The notes under the pieces: model-generated
The model's database searches: none
Told to the model about the DNA's origin: nothing
Seen by the model: the letters and a program-made list of their open reading frames with translations, nothing else
Origin: Microbacteriaceae bacterium
GTDB taxonomy: Bacteria > Actinomycetota > Actinomycetes > Actinomycetales > Microbacteriaceae
Assembly: GCA_019638805.1 (NCBI GenBank)
Contig: JAHBTA010000003.1
Span: 310,001 to 374,000 of the forward strand
Length of the DNA: 64,000 bases
Direction of reading: 5' to 3'
Position numbers and translations under genes: made by a program
In this document: piece by piece, positions 54,019 to 63,551 of the stretch
Layout: every line of letters begins with the position of its first letter
Position numbering within the stretch: the stretch's first letter is position 1

Positions 54019-54956
54019 TGGCGACCAAGCGCACGGGTCTGGGCAGAGGCATCGGCGCCCTCATCCCCACCGCGGAGGAGGGCGACCGCGCCGTCGACGT
54101 GTTCTTCTCGGGCGACGAGCCCTCTCCCGGCCTGGTGGCGGTCCCCGGCGCGCGGCTGGTGAACCTGCACCCGGACGACATCGTCCCCAACCCGCAGCAG
54201 CCGCGCCGCGAGTTCCGCGACGAGGAACTGCAGGAGCTCGTGGTCTCGGTGCGCGAGTTCGGCGTGCTCCAGCCCGTGGTGGTCCGGCCGCGAACCGGCG
54301 CCGCCAACGGCGAAGCGCAGTACGAGCTCGTCATGGGCGAGCGCCGGCTGCGGGCGACGCGGCTCGCCGGTCGGGATTCGATCCCCGCCGTCGTGCGCAG
54401 CACCGCAGACGAGGTCATGCTGCGCGACGCGCTGCTGGAGAACCTGCACCGCGCGAACCTCAACGCGCTGGAGGAGGCCTCGGCCTATCAGCAGCTGCTC
54501 GAGGACTTCGGCATCACCCAGGAGCAGCTCGCCGACCGCATCGGCCGCTCCCGCCCGCAGATCACCAACACGCTCCGGCTGCTCAAGCTGCCGGAGTCGG
54601 TGCAGCGCCGGGTCGCCGCGGGGGTTCTGAGCGCGGGGCACGCGCGTGCGATCCTGGCGGCCGGTTCCGCCGATGAGATGGAGCGCCTCGCCGCCAAGAT
54701 CGTCAAGGAAGAGCTCTCGGTGCGGGCGGCGGAGGCGGCAGTCGCGAAGGGTCAGCCATCCCGTCCGACCGCGAAGCCGCGCGCAGGGCGCCGCCAGGGG
54801 CAGCTCGACGAGATCGCGGGACGCCTGTCCGACCGGCTCGACACGCGCGTCACGGTGGCGCTGGGGGCCAAGAAGGGGACCGTCTCGATCGAGTTCGCCG
54901 ACGTCGCGGACCTCAACCGCATCCTCGGGCTGCTGGGAGAGAAGGGCTTCGGGTAG
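54018..54956 (+). CDS. parB: Chromosome partitioning protein ParB
   Basis: Predicted 312-residue CTPase clamp. N-terminal motifs PNPQQPRREF and MGERRLRATR, the central HTH (FGITQEQLADRIGRSRPQITNTLRLL) and a C-terminal dimer domain are clear. Overlaps parA by TGATG; ends in TAG, convergent with ddl 6 bases away. Confidence 0.95.
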   Translation: MATKRTGLGRGIGALIPTAEEGDRAVDVFFSGDEPSPGLVAVPGARLVNLHPDDIVPNPQQPRREFRDEELQELVVSVREFGVLQPVVVRPRTGAANGEAQYELVMGERRLRATRLAGRDSIPAVVRSTADEVMLRDALLENLHRANLNALEEASAYQQLLEDFGITQEQLADRIGRSRPQITNTLRLLKLPESVQRRVAAGVLSAGHARAILAAGSADEMERLAAKIVKEELSVRAAEAAVAKGQPSRPTAKPRAGRRQGQLDEIAGRLSDRLDTRVTVALGAKKGTVSIEFADVADLNRILGLLGEKGFG

Positions 54957-54962
54957 GGGCGG

Positions 54963-55913
54963 TCACCCGGCGAGCGCTGCCTCGGCGAGCTTCGCGTACA
55001 CCCACCCCAGGTCGTGTCCGGCGACCTCGAGCGCCTGGGGCAGCAGGGAGGTCTCGGTGAGCCCGGGCAGCACGTTCGCCTCGAGGAACCACGGGGTCCC
55101 GGCGCCGTCCACGATGAGATCGACGCGCGAGATGTGGCGAAGGCCCAGGGTCGCGTGGGCGGTGAGCGCCGCATCCGCGGCACGGGACGCGACCTCGTCG
55201 CTCAGCCGGGCGGGCGCGTAGAAGCGGGTCTCCCCCGCGTTGTACCTGGCCTCGAAGCTGTAGACGCCCGAGAGCGGCTCGATCTCGACGGCGGGCAGGG
55301 CGACCGGGCCGTCGCCCGTGTCGATGATGCCGACCGCGATCTCGGTGCCCGAGATCCGCTGCTCGACGATCGCGACGTCTCCGTAGGTGTAGGCGTCGAC
55401 CATGGCGCGCGGGAGCGCCGCCTCGTCCTCCACGATCGACACGCCCTGGGCCGAACCGCCCTGGGTCGGCTTGACGACGACCGGGAGAGGCAACTCGTCG
55501 TGGATCGCGTCGAAGACCGCCTCGGCGCCCAGCTCGCGGAAGGCGTCGCGCGGCAGGGTGATGGATCGCGGGGTCGCCTCCCCCGCGCGGCTCACCAGGG
55601 TCTTGGCGGCGGGCTTGTCCCAGGCCAGGCGAGCCGCCTCGGCGCGCGATCCGACGAAGGGGATGCCGATGAAGTCGAGGAGACCGCGCAGGGCGCCGTC
55701 CTCCCCGCTCGCGCCGTGCAGCGCGGGCCACACGACATCCGGCCGGGTCTCACGCAGGTGTGCGAGCAGGGTCGCGTCGGGGTCGCGCAACTCGACCTCG
55801 AGGCCGTGCGCGCGCAGGCTGTCGGCGACGCGCCTGCCCGAGCGCAGGGACACATCCCGCTCGTGCGAGATCCCTCCCGCGAGCACGACGATGCGTTCCA
55901 GGCGCGCGGCCAC
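54963..55913 (-). CDS. ddl: D-alanine--D-alanine ligase
   Basis: Predicted 316-residue ATP-grasp ligase for peptidoglycan precursors. VLAGGISHERDVSLRSG, VVVKPTQGGSAQGVSIV and the C-terminal INxxPGLT-type ANVLPGLTETSLLPQ are visible (ANV replaces the usual E-x-N-T). The GTG start lies 3 bases after the aminotransferase stop, so the two are co-transcribed. Confidence 0.9.
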   Translation of the reverse strand: MAARLERIVVLAGGISHERDVSLRSGRRVADSLRAHGLEVELRDPDATLLAHLRETRPDVVWPALHGASGEDGALRGLLDFIGIPFVGSRAEAARLAWDKPAAKTLVSRAGEATPRSITLPRDAFRELGAEAVFDAIHDELPLPVVVKPTQGGSAQGVSIVEDEAALPRAMVDAYTYGDVAIVEQRISGTEIAVGIIDTGDGPVALPAVEIEPLSGVYSFEARYNAGETRFYAPARLSDEVASRAADAALTAHATLGLRHISRVDLIVDGAGTPWFLEANVLPGLTETSLLPQALEVAGHDLGWVYAKLAEAALAG

Positions 55914-55916
55914 GGT

Positions 55917-57221
55917 TCAGCCGATGCTCGGGGGCAGGACGCCGTCGGGTGCCGGGGCGGGGAGCGTGAGCGGCCCGGTCTTGGTGAACTCGCCGAGGAG
56001 CGTGAGCTCGCCGCTCACCACGTTGGCGAGCCTGCGGATGCCCTCGCGGATGAAGTCGGGCTCCGGGTAGCAGAACGATAGGCGCATGGCGTCCCGTCCG
56101 CCGCCGTCGGCGTAGAACGCGGTACCCGGAGTGTAGGCCACCAACTCCTTGACCGCGCGCGGCAGCATGGCCTTCGCGTCGAGGCCGGCGGGCAGCCGCA
56201 GCCACACGTAGAAGCCCCCGGCGGGAACCGTCCAGGAGAGGCCGGGCAGGTGCTCGGCGAGGGCGCCCAGCATGGCGTCGCGCCGCTCGCGGTACACCCC
56301 GCGGAAGGTGTCGATCTGCCCGCGCCAGTCGGCGGTCGAGAGGTACTCCGAGATCAGCGTCTGCGCGAAGGAGCTCGGCGACAACACTGCGGCCTCGTTC
56401 GCCAAAACGAGCTTCTCTCGAATAGCGTGTGGGGCGACAGCCCACCCGACGCGCAGCCCGGGGGCGAGGGTCTTCGAGAAGGTCCCGAGGTAGACCACGC
56501 CCGCCTCCTCGATCGAGCGCATGGCCTGCGGGGGCGCCTGGTCGAAGTAAAGGAGTCCATAGGGGTTGTCCTCGAGCACGAGAATCCCGTTCTCGCGCGC
56601 GATCTCGAGCACCTCCATACGGCGCTCCCAGGGCATCGTGACGCCCATCGGGTTCTGGAAGGACGGGATGGTGTACAGCAGCTTGATGCTGCGCCCCTCC
56701 TCGCGCAGCCGGGCGATGGTGTCGCGGAGGGCCTGCGGCACCATGCCGTGCTCGTCCATGGCGGTGTGGGCGACCTCCGCCTGGAAGGACCGGAAGACCG
56801 TGAGCGCCGTGACGTAGGAGGGCCCCTCGGCGATGACCACATCGCCCGGGTCCAGGAAGAGCTTGGACATGAGCTCGAGAGCGTGCTGGGACCCGGTCGT
56901 GACCACGACGTCGTCCGCGGATGCCCGGATGCCCTCGAGCGCCATGACCTCGAGGATCTGCTCCCGCAGGCGCGGGGTGCCCTGCCCGGAGCCGTACTGC
57001 AGGGCGACCGGGCCGTGCTTGCGCACGGCGCGCTCAGCGGCCCCGGCGACGAGCTCCTCGGGCAGTGCCGACACGTACGGCATGCCGCCGGCGAGCGAGA
57101 CCACCTCGGGGCGGCTGGCGACGGCGAACAGCGCGCGCACCTCGGACGCGCTCAGGCCCGCGGTGCGCTGCGCATAGTGCGAGTACCACGGGTCGAGGTT
57201 GTTGCCCCTGACCTCGGTCAT
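55917..57221 (-). CDS. PLP-dependent aminotransferase, class I/II
   Basis: Predicted 434-residue fold-type I aminotransferase. The PLP lysine lies in GTFSKTLAPGLRVGW, with PSYVTALTVFRSF and VLEDNPYGLL upstream, as in MocR-like/2-aminoadipate-type transaminases. No HTH domain is attached. Substrate cannot be told; neighbouring ddl suggests amino acid or cell-wall metabolism, without proof. Confidence 0.88.
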   Translation of the reverse strand: MTEVRGNNLDPWYSHYAQRTAGLSASEVRALFAVASRPEVVSLAGGMPYVSALPEELVAGAAERAVRKHGPVALQYGSGQGTPRLREQILEVMALEGIRASADDVVVTTGSQHALELMSKLFLDPGDVVIAEGPSYVTALTVFRSFQAEVAHTAMDEHGMVPQALRDTIARLREEGRSIKLLYTIPSFQNPMGVTMPWERRMEVLEIARENGILVLEDNPYGLLYFDQAPPQAMRSIEEAGVVYLGTFSKTLAPGLRVGWAVAPHAIREKLVLANEAAVLSPSSFAQTLISEYLSTADWRGQIDTFRGVYRERRDAMLGALAEHLPGLSWTVPAGGFYVWLRLPAGLDAKAMLPRAVKELVAYTPGTAFYADGGGRDAMRLSFCYPEPDFIREGIRRLANVVSGELTLLGEFTKTGPLTLPAPAPDGVLPPSIG

Positions 57222-57240
57222 CGCACCAGGGTAGTACCGC

Positions 57241-57564
57241 TCAGACGAGGAACTCGGCGAGGTCGGCCTCGAGCGCGGGCTTGGGCTTGGCGCCGATGAC
57301 GCGCTTGACCACCTCGCCGCCCTTGAAGACGTACATGGCGGGGATCGAGGTGATGCCGTACTTCATGGCGGTCTCGGGATTGTCGTCGACGTTGAGCTTG
57401 ACGATGTCGAGCTTGTCCGGGTTCTCCTCCGCGATCCGGTCGAGGATCGGGGAGACCGCCCGGCACGGTCCGCACCACTCCGCCCAGAAGTCGACCATAA
57501 TCGGCTTGTCGTGCTCGAGCACGTCGGACTGGAAGCTGGCGTCGGTGACGTCCCTGGCGGACAT
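57241..57564 (-). CDS. trxA: Thioredoxin
   Basis: Predicted 107-residue chromosomal thioredoxin: active site WCGPC (residues 30-34) and SIPAMYVFKGG with the cis-proline. Start preceded by GAAGGAA. Encoded just after trxB, the usual murJ-trxB-trxA order of actinobacterial chromosome ends. Confidence 0.95.
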   Translation of the reverse strand: MSARDVTDASFQSDVLEHDKPIMVDFWAEWCGPCRAVSPILDRIAEENPDKLDIVKLNVDDNPETAMKYGITSIPAMYVFKGGEVVKRVIGAKPKPALEADLAEFLV

Positions 57565-57610
57565 GGTTCCTTCTTTCTGGGTGGGCGTCTGGTTGGGCGT
57601 CTGAGCGGAG

Positions 57611-58573
57611 TCAGGCGGTGGCCGCGGCGGGCTGTACGGCCGCCTGGAGGTCGTCCTGGGCGGCGAGGTAGTGCTCGGCGTCGAGCGCGGCGACCACGCC
57701 CGAGCCGGCCGCGGTGGCCGCCTGCTTGTAGGTCGGGTCGATGACGTCGCCCGCCGCGAAGACGCCCGGGATGCTCGTCCTCGACGAGCGGCCCTCGACC
57801 GCTATGGTGCCCTCGGGGGTGAGGTCGAGCTGCCCGTGCACCAGGTGGGTGCGCGGGTCCGCGCCGATCGCGACGAACATGCCCGTCACATCCAGCGTGG
57901 TCTCGGTGCCGTCCACGGTGCTCACGAGCCCGATCCCGGCGACCCGCTCGTCTCCGTAGACGTGCGCGACCTCCTGGTTCCACAGGAACTCGATCTTGGG
58001 ATCGGCGAACGCGCGGTCCTGCATGGCCGCGGACGCCCGGAGGCTGTCGCGGCGGTGCACCAGATAGACCTTGTCGGCGAAGCGCGTGAGGAAGGTCGCC
58101 TCCTCCAGGGCGGAATCGCCGCCCCCGATGACCGCGACCTTCTTCTCCTTGAAGAAAGCGCCGTCGCAGGTGGCGCACCAGGAGACGCCGTAGCCCGAGA
58201 GCCGCGCCTCGTCGGCGAGCCCCAGCTTGCGGTAGGCGGAACCGGTCGCGTAGATGATGGTGCGCGCCTCGTGCACCGTGCCCTCGCCCACGGTCACGCG
58301 CTTGACGTCGCCGGAGAGCTCGAGCTTCGTGACGTCGTCGTAGACGATCTCGGTGCCGAAGCGCTCGGCCTGCTGCTGCATGCGCATCATGAGGTCCGGC
58401 CCCATGATCGCCTCGGGGAAGCCGGGGAAGTTCTCGACCTCGGTGGTCTTCATGAGCTCGCCGCCGAAGTCGACCGAACTCGCGATCAGGAGGGGCTGGA
58501 GGTTCGCGCGCGCGGCATAGATCGCCGCGGTGTACCCGGCCGGGCCCGACCCGACGATGATGACCTGGCGCAT
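57611..58573 (-). CDS. trxB: Thioredoxin reductase
   Basis: Predicted 320-residue flavoenzyme with FAD motif [16 protein letters not shown], redox WCATCDG and NADPH motif VIGGGDSALEEA. The ATG has a strong AAGGAGG. The open frame continues upstream through the end of murJ, but the ribosome site and conserved N-terminus fix the start. Closely similar in plan to the copy in the arsenic element. Confidence 0.95.
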   Translation of the reverse strand: MRQVIIVGSGPAGYTAAIYAARANLQPLLIASSVDFGGELMKTTEVENFPGFPEAIMGPDLMMRMQQQAERFGTEIVYDDVTKLELSGDVKRVTVGEGTVHEARTIIYATGSAYRKLGLADEARLSGYGVSWCATCDGAFFKEKKVAVIGGGDSALEEATFLTRFADKVYLVHRRDSLRASAAMQDRAFADPKIEFLWNQEVAHVYGDERVAGIGLVSTVDGTETTLDVTGMFVAIGADPRTHLVHGQLDLTPEGTIAVEGRSSRTSIPGVFAAGDVIDPTYKQAATAAGSGVVAALDAEHYLAAQDDLQAAVQPAAATA

Positions 58574-58608
58574 CCGCCCTCCTTGAGCCTCGTGAGGTTC
58601 AACCCATC

Positions 58609-60267
58609 CTAGGCGGGGGGTATTCCACGCCCCCGGCGCCGCACCAGGGCGATCGCGTCGCGCACCTCGGGCACGCGCGCGAGGGCGAGCACACCCAGAT
58701 AGACCGCGAAGGAGACGACCCCGATGGCCGCCACCGAGAGCATCCCCGGCACCCGCCCGGACACCGCGAACCCGCCGCCGTCGGCCGGCAGGCCGCCCAG
58801 CAGCCAGAGCATGCCGACCCCAGCGGCCGACGCGGGGATGGTCGCGAGCAGGTAGGCGCCGAGCCGGGTGAGCACGCGGCGCCCGCCACCGCCCCCGAGC
58901 CGGCGGCGCAGCAGGAGCGCGCACACGAGCGCCTGCGCCGCGCTCGCGATCGAGGTCACGATCCCGATGCCGGCGGCGACGACGGGGCCGGGCGCAACGG
59001 CGGCGACGACCAGTGCGCCCGCGACGAAGATCCCGGAGTGCACCAGCTGGAACAGGAAGGGCGTCCGCGTGTCGCCCAGGGCGTAGTAGGCGCGCTGCAT
59101 GAGGAACACCATGCTGAACGGCACGAGCCCGATGAGGAAGGCGAGCAGTACGCCGCCGATCCCGACGACCTCGTGCGGGGCGTTGGCGAAGACCGCCGCG
59201 AAGGGCAGCGCGGCGGCGGCGAGGGCGGCGGCGCTGCCGGCCACCAGCATCCCCACGGTGCGCATCGAGGAGGACAGGTCGGCGCGCACCCCGGCCAGAT
59301 CGCCGTCGCGCGCGTCGGCGCTCATGCGGGTGAAGTACGGCGTCGCGATCGAGACCGCGATGATCGAGTGCGGCAGCATGAAGATGAGCCAGGCGATCCG
59401 GAGGACGGCGACCGAGGCATCCTCGGCGCCCGCCGTGAAGGCGACCCGGCTCTGCACGATCCCGGCGAGCTGGGTCACGACGATCATCGCGAACGTCCAC
59501 CCCGCGGCGCGCACGGTGCCGCCGAGGCCCACGCCCCGCCAGCGGAAGTCGGGGCGGAAGCCGAGTCCGGTGCGCCGCCAGAACAGCAGCAGCACGAGGG
59601 CCTGGGCGGCGATGCCGAGCGTCGCGCCCCCGGCCACGAGTGCGATCTGATCCCCGCTCCAGCTCGCCGGGTCCTGGTGGGCCGGATCGACGCCGTACAG
59701 CCAGGCGAAAACCAGCAGGGTCGCGATGACCACGACGTTGTTGAGCGCGGGAGCCCAGGTGAACGGCCCGAAGACCTCGCGGGCGTTGAGCACCTCGCCC
59801 AGGAGCGAGTAGACCGCGTAGAAGAAGATCTGCGGCAGGCACCAGTACGCGAAGGCGATGGCGAGAGCCCGCCCCCCGCCCAGCGCCCCCTCGGTGGAGG
59901 TCGCGTCGACGGTGTACAGGTCCACGAGCAGAGGTGCGCACAGGGTCGCCAGTGCGCTCGCCGCGAGGAACACCACGACGCCCAGCGTCACGAGGCGGTT
60001 GACGAAGACCTGGCCGCCGTCGGCGTGCAGACCCGCTCGCACGATCTGCGGGACGAGCACCGCGCTCAGGATCCCGGCGGCGACGATCGCATAGATGTTG
60101 TTGGGCAACTGGTTGGCCAGGGCGAAGGCGTTGGCGCCCGGGTTCTGCGGCCCGATCGCCCAGGCCAGAACGGCCGCGCTCGCGAACCCCAGGACGCGCG
60201 AGACCAGGGTGCCCGTCGCGAGGGCCGCGCTCGCCCGTCGCACCGATGCGGATGCCGCCTCAGCCAT
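58609..60267 (-). CDS. murJ: Lipid II flippase MurJ
   Basis: Predicted 552-residue MVF-family transporter with about 14 membrane helices. Characteristic early sequence is VSRVLGFASAAVLAWAIG and NAFALANQLPNNIYAIVAAGILSAVLVPQIV. It flips the peptidoglycan precursor. Start overlaps the DUF6049 stop by 8 bases. No pseudokinase domain, unlike mycobacterial MviN. Confidence 0.92.
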   Translation of the reverse strand: MAEAASASVRRASAALATGTLVSRVLGFASAAVLAWAIGPQNPGANAFALANQLPNNIYAIVAAGILSAVLVPQIVRAGLHADGGQVFVNRLVTLGVVVFLAASALATLCAPLLVDLYTVDATSTEGALGGGRALAIAFAYWCLPQIFFYAVYSLLGEVLNAREVFGPFTWAPALNNVVVIATLLVFAWLYGVDPAHQDPASWSGDQIALVAGGATLGIAAQALVLLLFWRRTGLGFRPDFRWRGVGLGGTVRAAGWTFAMIVVTQLAGIVQSRVAFTAGAEDASVAVLRIAWLIFMLPHSIIAVSIATPYFTRMSADARDGDLAGVRADLSSSMRTVGMLVAGSAAALAAAALPFAAVFANAPHEVVGIGGVLLAFLIGLVPFSMVFLMQRAYYALGDTRTPFLFQLVHSGIFVAGALVVAAVAPGPVVAAGIGIVTSIASAAQALVCALLLRRRLGGGGGRRVLTRLGAYLLATIPASAAGVGMLWLLGGLPADGGGFAVSGRVPGMLSVAAIGVVSFAVYLGVLALARVPEVRDAIALVRRRGRGIPPA

Positions 60268-62011
60268 CGGCGTCCGTCGCGTCGGCTTCGTCCCCGCTCG
60301 CGATCCCGGAGCGTCGGCGCAGCACCGTCCGCACGATGCCCGCACCGAACACGATCACGACGAGGGCGCCCGCGATGAGCGTGCCCGCGGTCTCCCATCC
60401 CGCCTGCAGGATGACCCTGAGCACGCGCGGCGAACCGACCGCGGCGCCCACGGAGTCCCGCAGCTCGGCGCGCACCGAGACATCTCCGTTGGTGATGGCC
60501 TGGACGCCCACGGCGGCCGTGGCCGTCGAGTCGGGCTCGACGGTGACCTGCACGGACGGGTCGTCGACGTGCAGCAGAGGGCGCAGCGGTCGCACCTGGA
60601 GCGAGACCGTGACCGCGGCGGGCAGGGCGTTGCTCACCTGGATGCGCAGGCTCGAGATGTCCGAGAGCACGAGCTGGTCGCTTCCCGCCACGATCTGCAC
60701 GGCGTCGAGCGTCGCCCGCGTGTCGGTCAGGAGCTCTTCGGCAGCCCGGCTCCAGCCCGCGGTGTCTCCCGACCATCCCGCCCCGGCGAGGGCGAGGAGC
60801 GAGAGCCGCCGGGGCTGAGTGAGGGCGGCCGGGTCGTCGGCGATGCGCAGGTACGTGGTCTCGGCCGCAGCGGCCTCGCCGATCCGGGCGAGCGCAGCCG
60901 GCCGGGGGTCCTCCGTCGACGGCTCGGTCAGCGTGACCGAGGAGCGCGGCCCGGCGAGCACGGCGGAGAGGGTCGTCATCGCCGCATCGGGTGACGTCGA
61001 GACGGTCGCCAGCACCTGCGCGAGCCGGGGCTCGGCCTCCGGCCAGTCGCGGTCGAGGGTGGCCACGAGCGTGCGTCCCGGCGCCGCGGCGGCCGCGTCG
61101 CGCAGGACCGCGCTCAGCTGGAGGGCTGCCGCCTCATAGCCGGTCGTGCTTGAGGCATAGGCAGCGGCGCGCACGGCCGCGGTCAGCTCGTCGTCCGCGA
61201 TGACCGCCTCGAGATCGCCGAGCGCCGCCCGCGCGCTCGTCGAGGCCGACGCGTTGGACTCGGCCAGCAGCACGTGGGTGTAGCCCTGTGCGGCCAGGCC
61301 CGCGAGCCCTTCCGCCGCAACCGTGCCCTCGGCGGGCCAGGCGATGGCGGGCAGGCTCGTGGCCCAGTCGAGGAGCTCTTCCGTGGTGGGCAGCGGGGGT
61401 GGCTCGCCCGGGTCGGGGGTTTCGCTGGGCCCAGGGGTGTCCTCGGGGACGGGCGTCGCGGTCTGGGCGGGGCCGAAGTCGGCGGGGTCGATGGCGAACG
61501 AGAAGCCCAGGGGCGTCAGCGGGATGCCCGCCTCGGCGGCGAGCGCCGGGTCGGCATCGGCGTAGCCGAGCAGGAAGAGCTGGTTGGGAATCAGCCGGAG
61601 CCGGTCGAGGAAGGCGACCGCCTCGGCCGGTGCCGATGAGCCCAGCACGCGGATCGAGACCGGGATCATCGGGTCGAGGGCGACGGCCGCGAGCGTGCCG
61701 GACACGGCATCCAGTTCGCGGTCCAGCAGCCCGCCCTCGCTCGTGTACTCGGTGAGGGTCTCCGCGTCGAGCAGTCCGGTGGTGCCCACAGGGACGGTGA
61801 GCGGGACGACGACGGCGACGGAGACCGGTGCGGGCACGGCCAGCGGGTCCGCAGGGGATGCCGTCGCGGGTGCCGCCGACGCGACCAGGCCCGCGACAAG
61901 GGCCGCGGGCACCAGCGCCCGGGCCCAGGTCAACGGCACGAGCGCACCCAGGGATCCCGCGGCGCCGGCATGGAACCCGAGTGTAGACGCCCGTGCCGTG
62001 CGCACGATCAT
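60260..62011 (-). CDS. DUF6049 family secreted/membrane protein
   Basis: Predicted 583-residue protein with an N-terminal signal or anchor (LVPAALVAGLVASAAPATA), a long outer region and one C-terminal membrane helix (AGTLIAGALVVIVFGAGIV) with a basic tail. Such DUF6049 proteins precede murJ in actinobacteria and probably act in the envelope; function unknown. The ATG at 62011 leaves only 15 bases to the divergent CCA gene; an internal GTG at 61939 is an alternative start. Confidence 0.8.
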   Translation of the reverse strand: MIVRTARASTLGFHAGAAGSLGALVPLTWARALVPAALVAGLVASAAPATASPADPLAVPAPVSVAVVVPLTVPVGTTGLLDAETLTEYTSEGGLLDRELDAVSGTLAAVALDPMIPVSIRVLGSSAPAEAVAFLDRLRLIPNQLFLLGYADADPALAAEAGIPLTPLGFSFAIDPADFGPAQTATPVPEDTPGPSETPDPGEPPPLPTTEELLDWATSLPAIAWPAEGTVAAEGLAGLAAQGYTHVLLAESNASASTSARAALGDLEAVIADDELTAAVRAAAYASSTTGYEAAALQLSAVLRDAAAAAPGRTLVATLDRDWPEAEPRLAQVLATVSTSPDAAMTTLSAVLAGPRSSVTLTEPSTEDPRPAALARIGEAAAAETTYLRIADDPAALTQPRRLSLLALAGAGWSGDTAGWSRAAEELLTDTRATLDAVQIVAGSDQLVLSDISSLRIQVSNALPAAVTVSLQVRPLRPLLHVDDPSVQVTVEPDSTATAAVGVQAITNGDVSVRAELRDSVGAAVGSPRVLRVILQAGWETAGTLIAGALVVIVFGAGIVRTVLRRRSGIASGDEADATDADG

Positions 62012-62026
62012 GCCAGGGTGGATGGC

Positions 62027-63448
62027 ATGGAGAGCGTCGCGGAGGCCCTCGCGCGCCTGGAGCGGCTCGCGGACGCGCCGGAGCTGGTCCGGCTCGCCGC
62101 GGTCTTCGCCGACGCGGGGCACGAGCTCGCCCTGGTGGGCGGCCCGGTGCGCGACGCCTTCCTGGGCAGGCCGGTGTCGGACCTCGACCTCACGACCGAC
62201 GCCGAGCCCGACCGCATCCTCGAGCTCGTCGTCCCGCTCGCCGACGCGCACTGGGACATCGGCCGCGAGTTCGGGACCATCGGCGCGCGCCTGGGCGGCA
62301 CGACGGTCGAGATCACCACCTATCGCAGCGACGCCTACGACCGCACCACCCGCAAGCCGCAGGTGCGCTTCGGCACGAGCCTCGAGGGCGATCTGACCCG
62401 TCGCGACTTCACGATCAATGCCATGGCTCTACGGCTGCCCGGTCGTGTCCTGGTGGATCCGACCGGCGGTGTCGAGGATCTGCTGGCCGGGGTGCTGCGT
62501 ACGCCGAGCCCGCCCGAGGAATCGTTCGGGGACGACCCGCTGCGCATGATGCGGGCGGCGCGTTTCACCGCCCAGCTCGGCTTCGCGCTGGAGGGCGGCG
62601 CGTACTCCGCCGCGCGCGAGCTCGCCGCGACGATCGGCATGGTCTCGCCCGAACGGGTGTCGGAGGAGCTGCGCAAGCTCATGCTGGCGCCCGGTGCGAG
62701 TGCGGGTGTGCGCGTGCTGGTGGACACCGGGATCGCGGAGCACGTGCTGCCCGAGGTGCCGGCGCTGCGCCTGGAGATCGATGAGCACGCCCGTCACAAG
62801 GACGTCTACGAGCACAGCCTCACGGCCCTGGATCGGGCGATCGCTCTCGAGCAGGAGCGCGGGCACGCGCCCGAGCTCGTGCTGCGCCTGGCCGTTCTGC
62901 TGCACGACATCGGCAAGCCGGCCACGCGCCGCATCGAGCCGGGGGGCGCGGTGACCTTCCACCACCACGATGTGCTGGGGGCCAAGCTCGCGCGCGCCCG
63001 CCTGCGCGAGCTGCGCTTCGACAACGACACGGTCAAGGCGGTGGCCGAGCTCATCCGCCTGCACCTGCGCTTCTTCGGCTACGCCGCGGGCGAGTGGACC
63101 GACTCGGCGGTGCGACGCTACGTGCGCGACGCGGGCGATCTGCTCGAGTGGCTGCACATCCTGTCCCGCGCGGATGTCACCACCCGCAACCGGCGCAAGG
63201 CGGCCACGCTCGCCTCGGCCTACGACGATCTCGAGCGGCGCATCGCGGTGCTGGCCGAGGAGGAGGAGCTGGCCGCCATCCGCCCCGACCTCGACGGTGA
63301 GCAGATCATGGCGGTGCTGGGCATCCGGCCGGGGCCCGAGGTGGGCGAGGCGTACCGGTACCTGCTCGAGGTGCGACTCGACGAGGGCGAGCTGGGCTAC
63401 GACCTGGCGCGCGACCGGCTCCTCAAGTGGTGGGCCGAGCGCGCCTGA
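62027..63448 (+). CDS. cca: CCA tRNA nucleotidyltransferase
   Basis: Predicted 473-residue class II nucleotidyltransferase. The catalytic acidic pair lies in GGPVRDAFLGRPVSDLDLTTDAEPD, followed by RRDFTINAMALR, and an HD domain (LLHDIGKPATR) occupies the C-terminal half. It adds or repairs the tRNA CCA end, needed because the tRNA gene here lacks CCA. ATG at 62027; a GTG three codons upstream is possible. Confidence 0.92.
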   Translation: MESVAEALARLERLADAPELVRLAAVFADAGHELALVGGPVRDAFLGRPVSDLDLTTDAEPDRILELVVPLADAHWDIGREFGTIGARLGGTTVEITTYRSDAYDRTTRKPQVRFGTSLEGDLTRRDFTINAMALRLPGRVLVDPTGGVEDLLAGVLRTPSPPEESFGDDPLRMMRAARFTAQLGFALEGGAYSAARELAATIGMVSPERVSEELRKLMLAPGASAGVRVLVDTGIAEHVLPEVPALRLEIDEHARHKDVYEHSLTALDRAIALEQERGHAPELVLRLAVLLHDIGKPATRRIEPGGAVTFHHHDVLGAKLARARLRELRFDNDTVKAVAELIRLHLRFFGYAAGEWTDSAVRRYVRDAGDLLEWLHILSRADVTTRNRRKAATLASAYDDLERRIAVLAEEEELAAIRPDLDGEQIMAVLGIRPGPEVGEAYRYLLEVRLDEGELGYDLARDRLLKWWAERA

Positions 63449-63450
63449 GC

Positions 63451-63456
63451 TATGAT
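63451..63456 (+). promoter_or_regulatory. Probable -10 box of the rpsF operon
   Basis: TATGAT, two bases after the cca stop codon and about 95 bases before rpsF. No convincing -35 hexamer precedes it. Confidence 0.4.
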
Positions 63457-63503
63457 CGGCAGGTTGCCCGCGCTCGCGTCGGCACCACGTCAATACCCTC
63501 CTG

Positions 63504-63524
63504 CTGCCGGAGTCGGTCCGGCAG
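63504..63524 (+). promoter_or_regulatory. rpsF leader hairpin, possible S6:S18 binding element
   Basis: CTGCCGGA and TCCGGCAG pair around a 5-base loop and are followed directly by CCG, 27 bases before the rpsF start. Leaders of S6-S18 operons often carry a hairpin with exposed CCG that binds the S6:S18 complex. The match is by layout only. Confidence 0.4.
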
Positions 63525-63551
63525 CCGCATGAGTCCGAAGGAGGTGGGTGA

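Noticed and set aside
57575..57604. Short tandem TGGGCGTCTG repeat upstream of trxA
   Set aside because: Only two copies of about 10 bases in a GC-rich spacer; no structural or regulatory logic is evident.
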